Positions 61,947-64,000 of a stretch of DNA of 64,000 bases are shown here, piece after piece. The stretch spans positions 1 through 64,000 of the forward strand of contig CAVRLX010000010.1 of assembly GCA_963721725.1 (NCBI GenBank), given 5' to 3'. Made by a program: the position numbers and the translations under genes. A model generated the notes under the pieces. The model worked only from the letters and a program-made list of their open reading frames with translations. It searched no databases and had not been told where the DNA came from. Position 1 is the stretch's first letter; each line of letters begins with the position of its first letter. This DNA comes from RI-153 sp963721725. GTDB lineage: Bacteria; Chloroflexota; Anaerolineae; Caldilineales; Caldilineaceae.

Positions 61947-62342
61947 ATGGCAACTATGGTAATGCAAGGCGTTTCGTTGACTGAATCGGCAGCCGAAAAG
62001 CTGGGCGTGATCCTCGATCAAAAAGGCATGCGCAACACCCATGCGCTACGCGTCTTTGTCAAGGGCGGCGGCTGTGGCGGGATGCAGTACGGCATGACCT
62101 TTGACGAGAACGTGGGCGAGGCCGACGAAATCTACGAACAACCGGGTGGTCTGCGTGTGGTGGTGGATGCTACGAGCATGTTCTATGTTGGCGGTGCGAA
62201 CATTGATTATGTGGATAATCTCATGGGTGGTGGCTTCCACATTGAGAACCCCAATGCCGTGAGTTCTTGCGGCTGTGGCAGCAGTTTCCGCACGGCTCAA
62301 AGCCACAACGGCGAAGAGATGCCGAAGAGCTGCGGTCACTAA
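61947..62342 (+). CDS. IscA/HesB/ErpA-type iron-sulfur cluster carrier
   Basis: This A-type Fe-S carrier has 131 residues and AAGGAG 11 bases before ATG 61947. The three cluster Cys are Cys43 (GGGCGGMQYG), Cys108 and Cys110 (SSCGCGSSFR). A Ser/His-rich tail of about 20 residues follows. It delivers clusters to apo-proteins such as MoaA next door. Confidence 0.92.
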   Translation: MATMVMQGVSLTESAAEKLGVILDQKGMRNTHALRVFVKGGGCGGMQYGMTFDENVGEADEIYEQPGGLRVVVDATSMFYVGGANIDYVDNLMGGGFHIENPNAVSSCGCGSSFRTAQSHNGEEMPKSCGH

Positions 62343-62361
62343 ATTGACGTAAGTAACAAGC

Positions 62362-62404
62362 CAGGGCGAGGGCGCTTTATGTGTCCCTCGCCCTGATCTT
62401 GTTT
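62362..62404 (+). terminator. Terminator after the Fe-S carrier gene
   Basis: Exact 11-base arms (CAGGGCGAGGG 62362-62372 with CCCTCGCCCTG 62385-62395) have a 12-base loop, followed by ATCTTGTTT. The weak T-run suggests partial termination. Confidence 0.6.
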
Positions 62405-62452
62405 ACCGTATCTGTTTGCAGCCGATTGACGATTAAATCACGGGACTGAATT

Positions 62453-62764
62453 ATGAATTTTCTTAACAGTGCCAAGAAACAAGGCACATCTCCTTTATCT
62501 GAACGCATTCAAAGTGTGCTGGATGGCTATCGCCCTACACTTTATATGGACGGCGGCGATGTACAGTTGCTCAAAGTGGATGAAAAAGGGATTGCCCATG
62601 TGAAGATGTTGGGGGCATGTATTGATTGTCCGATTAGCTTGCTGACGATGAAATTAGGCATTCAACGTCTACTTAAGGAAAATTTTAGCGAAATCACCGG
62701 CGTCCATGCCATCACCGATATTGATATTTCGGCGCTCTATAACCGACCGCAGCCCTCTACGTAA
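62453..62764 (+). CDS. NifU C-terminal-domain Fe-S scaffold
   Basis: This 103-residue protein is the NifU-type scaffold that holds a transient cluster on a CxxC (Cys56, Cys59 in LGACIDCPISLLTMKLGIQR). MDGGDVQLLKV is the family start. It is short and without a N-terminal U-domain. It follows the IscA-type gene by 110 bases and precedes a dispersed repeat. Confidence 0.9.
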   Translation: MNFLNSAKKQGTSPLSERIQSVLDGYRPTLYMDGGDVQLLKVDEKGIAHVKMLGACIDCPISLLTMKLGIQRLLKENFSEITGVHAITDIDISALYNRPQPST

Positions 62765-62771
62765 TCCATAA

Positions 62772-62834
62772 GCCGCGCCACAAAGGAACATTTTTTGCTC
62801 TTTGAAAAATCTCCTTGTGCTGTTGCGAAGTATA
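62772..62834 (+). repeat. Dispersed roughly 65-bp palindromic repeat, copy 5
   Basis: GCCGCGCCACAAAGGAACAT, TTTTTGCTCTTTGAAAAATC, TCCTTGTGCTGTTGCGAAG, then TATAA. The palindromic arms CACAAAGGA and TCCTTGTG are intact. It lies 8 bases after the NifU stop. Confidence 0.85.
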
Positions 62835-62914
62835 ACAATGTCGGTTCGAGTGGGTAATGGCAGTCCCACGGCTGTCCTGTTATCAATCCCATGTTTCTGT
62901 GAAAAGAGATCGCA

Positions 62915-63274
62915 ATGCCAAACCCCTATGGCGCGCCCGAAATTTCCGCGCAAACAGTGGCCCAGAAGTTAGCCGATGGTGATCCCGTGCTTTTGTTGGA
63001 TGTACGCGAGCCGCACGAATTAGCCAGCGCCAGCCTGCCCGAAGGCACATTTCAACTGGTTCCCTTAAGCGACTTGTCAAACCGTCAACTGGCTGCTTTG
63101 CCCGAAGCTGCCCAGGATCACGACGCAGAAATCGTAGTTTTCTGCCATCACGGGATGCGCAGTGCCCAAGTTACGGCTTGGCTACGCCAGCAAGGCTGGG
63201 CCAACGTGGTCAGCATGGCTGGCGGCATTGATGCCTATGCCCGTGAAGTAGATGCCTCGGTGGGGACGTATTAG
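62915..63274 (+). CDS. Rhodanese-domain sulfurtransferase
   Basis: This single-domain rhodanese has 119 residues. Active-site Cys77 is in VFCHHGMRSAQV (CxxGxRS), and VLLLDVREPHELASA is the family start. ATG 62915 follows AAGAGAT. It probably supplies sulfane sulfur for Fe-S or molybdenum-cofactor steps encoded beside it. Confidence 0.92.
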   Translation: MPNPYGAPEISAQTVAQKLADGDPVLLLDVREPHELASASLPEGTFQLVPLSDLSNRQLAALPEAAQDHDAEIVVFCHHGMRSAQVTAWLRQQGWANVVSMAGGIDAYAREVDASVGTY

Positions 63275-63530
63275 CCATTTGTGACTTTTGGTCTTGGGCA
63301 ATCCTTCCCAACAACGTAGACTAATCGTCTAGGAGGGATCCGGTGAATTATTCTAAGATCTCTCATACTTATTTGGGTCATGCCCTGCCCTATGATACAC
63401 TGTTGCATCAGCACGGTTGCTGAGTATAGAGTTACTGTACCCTAAACCCAATTTGTATTTATCAGCTTTTTTCGTGGGCAGCTTGGCCCACCATGGGGAA
63501 TCTACTATTCCCATCCAGAGGAGGAATCCG

Positions 63531-64000
63531 CTGTCGCGCGTAGCTCTGATCAATCCACGATTTCGGCTTCCCATCGACACCCGCACCACGGCCCATCTGG
63601 GCCTGGCCTATCTGGCTGCCGTCAGCGAAAAGCGCGGCGACGAGGTGGTCATTTTTGATGCCGATGTGGAACGGAAACCGATTGCTGAATTTATTCAAGA
63701 ATTTCGCCCGCACATTGTTGGCATCACCGCCAACACGCCGCAGGTGAAGCAGGCATGGCGCACGGCGCAGTCCATTAAAGAAGTGCATGATTGCCCGGTG
63801 GTCTTGGGCGGTCCACACGTCAGCGTTCTGCCCGAAGAGAGCTGTGAAAAGCCTTACGTTGATATTGTGGTGCGCGGTGAAGGCGAAGAGAGCTGGATCG
63901 AGATTTGCAACCATTTGGAAACCTTCCTCAAGGATCAGCCCACCTTCTCGACAGAAGCCTTTATGCACATGGAGAATGACATTTTCTCCGACTTTGCTGG
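63531..64000 (+). CDS. B12-binding radical-SAM protein (N-terminal part, cut by window end)
   Basis: The reading frame is open to the last base. The start is uncertain. GAGGAGG at 63519-63525 precedes CTG 63531 by 5 bases, which would be a rare CTG start, and no in-frame ATG lies nearby. The sequence begins LSRVALINPRFRLPIDTRTT and continues GLAYLAAVSEKRGDEVVIFD, HIVGITANTPQVKQAW, VVLGGPHVSVLP and VVRGEGEESW. This is the cobalamin-binding domain of the BchE/methyl-radical-SAM class. The radical-SAM motif would lie beyond the window. The substrate is unknown. Confidence 0.85.
   Translation, partial: MSRVALINPRFRLPIDTRTTAHLGLAYLAAVSEKRGDEVVIFDADVERKPIAEFIQEFRPHIVGITANTPQVKQAWRTAQSIKEVHDCPVVLGGPHVSVLPEESCEKPYVDIVVRGEGEESWIEICNHLETFLKDQPTFSTEAFMHMENDIFSDFA

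Overview
The window looks like part of the chromosome of a single-membrane (monoderm) bacterium, most likely Chloroflexota of the Caldilineae/Anaerolineae type. This is inferred from gene style only, since no rRNA or tRNA is visible. Supporting signs are lipoproteins with Ala/Pro/Glu-rich linkers after the lipobox, a secreted C11 peptidase ending in YLPQVRR, and a Gram-positive-style flagellar set (two FlgF/FlgG-like rod/hook proteins, no P/L-ring genes, an LPITG surface protein in the operon).

Layout. 1-1390: a CRISPR-like array of five repeats with a promoter-like start and a strong terminator but no cas genes, then a decayed IS1182-like transposase carrying an 18-bp piece of the same repeat. 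1423-5114 (minus): peptide-type ABC importer (dppC, dppB, solute-binding lipoprotein). 5617-9109 (minus): a small disordered protein, a CbpA-type DnaJ and DnaK. 9421-13093 (minus): a YbhE-type lactonase and a secreted LRR/Fn3/C11 peptidase. 13280-20242 (plus): a TPR/winged-helix regulator, a REC-GAF-histidine kinase, a small protein, a ferredoxin-reductase-like flavoprotein and PfkB. 20251-21360 (minus): tRNA-dihydrouridine synthase. 21567-25221 (plus): ribose-type sugar ABC importer (ATPase, permease, binding protein). 25291-29437 (minus): split transketolase, a UroD-like protein and a YhcH-family protein. 29957-31135 (plus): ferredoxin and a PIG-L deacetylase. 31208-44959 (minus): flagellar operon fliR-flhB-flhA-flhF-(2-TM protein)-fliA-(SwrB-like)-(LPITG protein)-flgF-flgG-flgM-flgN-flgK-flgL. 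45136-49978: a GntR/UTRA regulator with a near-consensus promoter and palindromic operator, then a YgeY-like hydrolase, a small kinase (minus), a carbamate kinase and a knotted carbamoyltransferase. 50157-53381: a FabF-like ketosynthase and two convergent acetyltransferase-like genes. 53636-55185: a CheY-like protein and an HDOD protein, tail to tail. 55470-59785 (plus): ornithine-cyclodeaminase-like protein, tandem GNAT, beta-lactamase-fold hydrolase and AnmK. 59938-64000 (plus): a SufR-like regulator, MoaA, an IscA-type protein, NifU, rhodanese and the start of a B12-binding radical-SAM protein.

Together the genes describe a motile heterotroph that imports peptides and sugars, can feed pentose-phosphate and glycolytic steps, may gain ATP from carbamoyl phosphate, recycles anhydro-muropeptide sugars and maintains Fe-S clusters.

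Two features cut across the window. At least ten reading-frame breaks fall in otherwise conserved genes, several at homopolymers, so base-level indel errors in the assembly are likely; complete products are described across the breaks. Intergenic DNA is rich in small repeats: a five-copy roughly 65-bp imperfect palindrome, three copies of a GGTGCG-containing inverted repeat, 13-bp tandem repeats placed just before the Shine-Dalgarno site of two tiny ORFs, and one MITE-like element.
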